From Larix sibirica (taxonomy: Eukaryota; Streptophyta; Pinopsida; Pinales; Pinaceae): 10,508 bases of DNA. Shown piece by piece: positions 8,103-10,508 of the stretch. The position numbers were made by a program, and so were the translations under genes. The stretch lies in contig NWUY0300023913.1 of NCBI GenBank assembly GCA_004151065.3, positions 21,404 through 31,911 of the forward strand. Direction: 5' to 3'. Each line of letters opens with the position of its first letter. Position 1 is the first letter of the stretch. The notes under the pieces were generated by a model, which saw nothing but the letters and a program-made list of their open reading frames with translations, searched no databases and had not been told where the DNA came from.

Positions 8103-8865
8103 TTAACATTGACCAACATACAAAATGTAGTGCATATGCTTTTGATGTTGGATGAGTAACTCCAATGTAGATTGCCTAAAGTGGAATACTTTATCAAAGG
8201 AAGGTCTTCAATGTTCATGTCTGTAAATTTTGAAATTTCTTAAAGCCTAACAATGATTATTCACAATATTTAGAGGATCACGTTTTTTGAAAGCAATAAT
8301 ATACATATGAATTTGATCAAGATCTGCTACTTCCACTCTAGCATGTTGATAATCTAATCGGCTGAAAATTTATCTATGAGTTGCCCACTAGTGCACAATA
8401 ATTTATTTCACCCCATCTTCCATCACTTGTAGCATTTGTTCTTCTAATTCCTAATTTGATTGGAAAAGAAGGAAAAACCTTCTTTGAACTTGTCTTTAAA
8501 GCCATTGTTATCCTTGTACCAACTGTCTGATAAACTATCTCTCTTAGAACTAACCTGTCTGGAACATACCTTAGGGGAACATGTGGAGGAGCTTCACATC
8601 CATAGATTTTTATATAAGAATAAGTGTCTTCAATGAACCAATCACCAATAGGTGAAATGCTCTCCATTGCATCATTTGAAAACCTAGGAGGTGGGTAACC
8701 GTATAAGAATTGATGTAATGGATCATAAAATTGTTGCAAACTTTGTAGAAATATTGCTTTACATTTAACCCCAAAGTTTACAACAATAGATATGAATAGG
8801 TTGTTGTGATGGAATTGTATTAATTCTTTTTTTTTGTCCAAGTGGAAATCACCGTGACTATCTTT
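8103..8865 (-). pseudogene. Decayed transposon-like coding sequence, minus strand
   Basis: The minus strand is open from 8865 down to 8374 (163 codons), unusually long for this AT-rich DNA. The translation looks protein-like, with YPPPRFSNDAMESISPIGDW and YVPDRLVLREIVYQTVG. After the stop at 8374, coding-like sequence resumes in another frame at 8345 (HARVEVADLDQIHMYIIAFK) and continues to 8103, broken by TAG at 8247-8249 and one further TGA. This pattern of one frameshift and scattered stops is that of a dead gene. The sequence gives me an impression of uncharacterised proteins repeated in plant genomes, but I cannot name a domain. It lies opposite in strand to its neighbours, so it may be a separate insertion. 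Confidence 0.45.
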
Positions 8866-8869
8866 TCAA

Positions 8870-9391
8870 GTTTGAAAAACCGTGGTTGGTTTCGGTGGGT
8901 ATATGTGAAGTTACTACTAATATCTCCATCCTTCATGTGTCCATGTTTTGAGAATTCACATTATATTATTACAATGCCACATGTCATGAAGACCCATGTG
9001 TGATCAAACTCACAAATAAAGTGAGGTGAATTCTTGGAGGCATTTATGATGTGTTCAATCTACAATTGTGGTTACTACTAACCTTTGGCATCGTGGGTGT
9101 GGTTTTCTACCTAGAAATGTTGAGAGGTTAATTATAGTGTGAGATACACCAATTATTACATTATATGTTTGTATGGGCGGTGGATACACACGGCTTCAAA
9201 TGGGAACCATTTTCAAAATGACCATACGTGTTAAGGTAATTTTCATCAATTTTAGTGTCTAGACTCCAACTATGCATAAATGTTTTTAATTTTTTAATTG
9301 TCTAGATCAATATGTGCTTTGCATGGAATTGTACTAGTTTTAGGTTATTTTTTCATGAAGGTTTCACATATGGTTTCTAGATTTATTTAGA
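8870..9391. other. AT-rich intergenic DNA with nothing recognised
   Basis: No open frame of note, RNA gene, repeat or terminal inverted repeat was identified by eye. It separates two decayed coding segments on opposite strands and is probably more transposon-derived or neutral sequence. Confidence 0.5.
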
Positions 9392-10248
9392 ATGTCAATT
9401 GTGGAATATCTAGTTAGTAAGATGTCAAACACTAATTGCGGGAAGAAAACATCAAGACATAGGGATGTACTATCATACTTTCAAAAGCCTCAATCCAGGA
9501 ATCCACATTTTATTCATGCCTCAAGCTCTTCTGAGCAGCCTATTAGTGAGAGAGATGTCAACTCTTGCGAGAATGCTTATGATATCCATATAATTGATGG
9601 CATAATAGGTTCCTCTAGTGATCAAAGAGAGACCCATAATTTCATCGAAAATTGGCGATAAAATGTTGAATATTTTTACTTGGAAGGTGTCACAAGGCCC
9701 ATTCACAGAAAAGGAAAAGAGGCCAATGGGACATAGGGAGAGTATTCATGGCGGGATGGGTCCCACAATTTCCATTTAATAAACCAATACCTCCAGCAAA
9801 TGAGAAAGAGACTTCATGAGAAGTTAAATGCATTGCATGTAGTTGGAAACATGGTAGGGTAGTGAAATTGCAGATGAAGTTAGATACACTAGACAAGCAT
9901 GCAGGAAAAGGTGTATGTTAAGGAAACTGTAAATGGAAAGGATAAATATTTATTAGATGGAAATATGCTGAGGAATGTCAACATGCCAAATATGAAGATG
10001 AATATAATAAATTCTTAGTCAGTAAGGGAAACCTCGAGGCAAATGGAGGAACCATCATATCTCTATTTGGAAAGATGATGGAAATAAATTTGTTATCCAA
10101 GTCGATTCAATTATGCACTATATTTTATATCTTATCTAGTGGTCATCCTATGACAAATTATCCAAATCACAAGAAATATCTCTCTTTTATTCAAGTGTCA
10201 AATTTTCCATNGGATCTATATGAAGTGTCATCTTATGTACTTCTTTAG
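9392..10248 (+). pseudogene. Decayed transposase-like gene with BED-type zinc finger (hAT-like, tentative)
   Basis: Coding-like sequence runs through all three frames. 9392-9661 is open for 89 codons and includes HRDVLSYFQKP. Then GPFTEKEKR appears (about 9695-9720). From 9724 another frame gives QWDIGRVFMAGWVPQFPF, a TGA at 9817 and KCIACSWKHGRVVKLQ. This frame shows C-x2-C-x19-H-x5-C (Cys codons at 9829 and 9838, His at 9898), a BED-finger-like spacing. Codons in a third frame (9905 on) encode VYVKETVNGKDKYLLD. The earlier frame then resumes at 9958 with KYAEECQHAKYEDEY and GHPMTNYPNHKKYLSF, up to TAG at 10246-10248. BED fingers are typical of the N-terminus of hAT transposases. No catalytic domain is present in the window. 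At least three frame changes and internal stops make it non-functional. Confidence 0.45.
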
Positions 10249-10508
10249 GCTGGCTCATGTACATTTTATCCTTGATATATTTTGCATGAATACACCTCTT
10301 AGATATAATCCAAATTTGCATGATTAATGCATCCTTAATTCACATCTTTTCTTATGAATAAGATTCAAGACATCGTAAACGTCTTCAGATAGAATGGATG
10401 CATTAGCTAGATATACTTTTTTCAGATTGGAATCCATGTTTATCCAGTCATCTTGCACATATATGCTTGTTTTACTCTTCAGATGTTTATGCTTTTAGAT
10501 ATACTCCA
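10249..10508. other. AT-rich sequence to the window edge, nothing recognised
   Basis: No frame or repeat stands out. If the decayed gene upstream were longer, its transposase core would be expected here or beyond the window, but I see no continuation. Confidence 0.4.

Noticed and set aside
1-10508. CRISPR array, tRNA/rRNA gene, bacterial-type operon or defence system
   Set aside because: No regularly spaced repeats, no tRNA cloverleaf recognised, and the spliced plant gene shows the window is eukaryotic nuclear DNA.

Overview
This is a eukaryotic nuclear window and almost certainly comes from a seed plant. It holds one multi-exon plant gene with GT-AG introns, set in AT-rich intergenic DNA full of decayed transposon sequence. 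The style of the repeat debris makes me lean towards a gymnosperm, but the sequence alone does not prove that. There is one ambiguous base (n) near 10211.

Layout: 1-310 is a dinucleotide microsatellite followed by a G-rich tandem duplication with a period of about 121-123 bp. 310-2120 is AT-rich intergenic DNA with a diverged tandem duplication (1418-1594) and one weak trace of old coding sequence on the minus strand. At about 2120 the base composition changes abruptly to more balanced GC, and 2121-2984 looks like the promoter and 5' leader of the main gene. It holds a cluster of ACGT-core (bZIP/G-box type) sites and two overlapping upstream ORFs.

The central gene (2985-6631, plus strand) was rebuilt by hand from nine exons. 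All eight introns are GT-AG and short (88-270 nt), and the joined frame is open for 859 codons plus stop. The product is a member of the plant DUF1399 / GRDP-like family (glycine-rich domain-containing protein-like; Arabidopsis relatives include GRDP1 and GRDP2). It lacks the glycine-rich tail that names the family, so it resembles the short-tailed relatives. A canonical AATAAA lies 179 nt after the stop codon.

Region 6900-10508 is intergenic and dominated by decayed mobile-element sequence. It contains an LTR-like segment ending beside a degenerate tRNA-Met primer-binding site and followed by a 103-aa gag-position ORF. Next comes a minus-strand transposon-like reading frame broken by a frameshift and stops (8103-8865). 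Last is a plus-strand decayed gene with a BED-like zinc-finger pattern, probably hAT-type transposase related (9392-10248). None of these looks intact. The host gene is the only functional protein-coding gene I can support.
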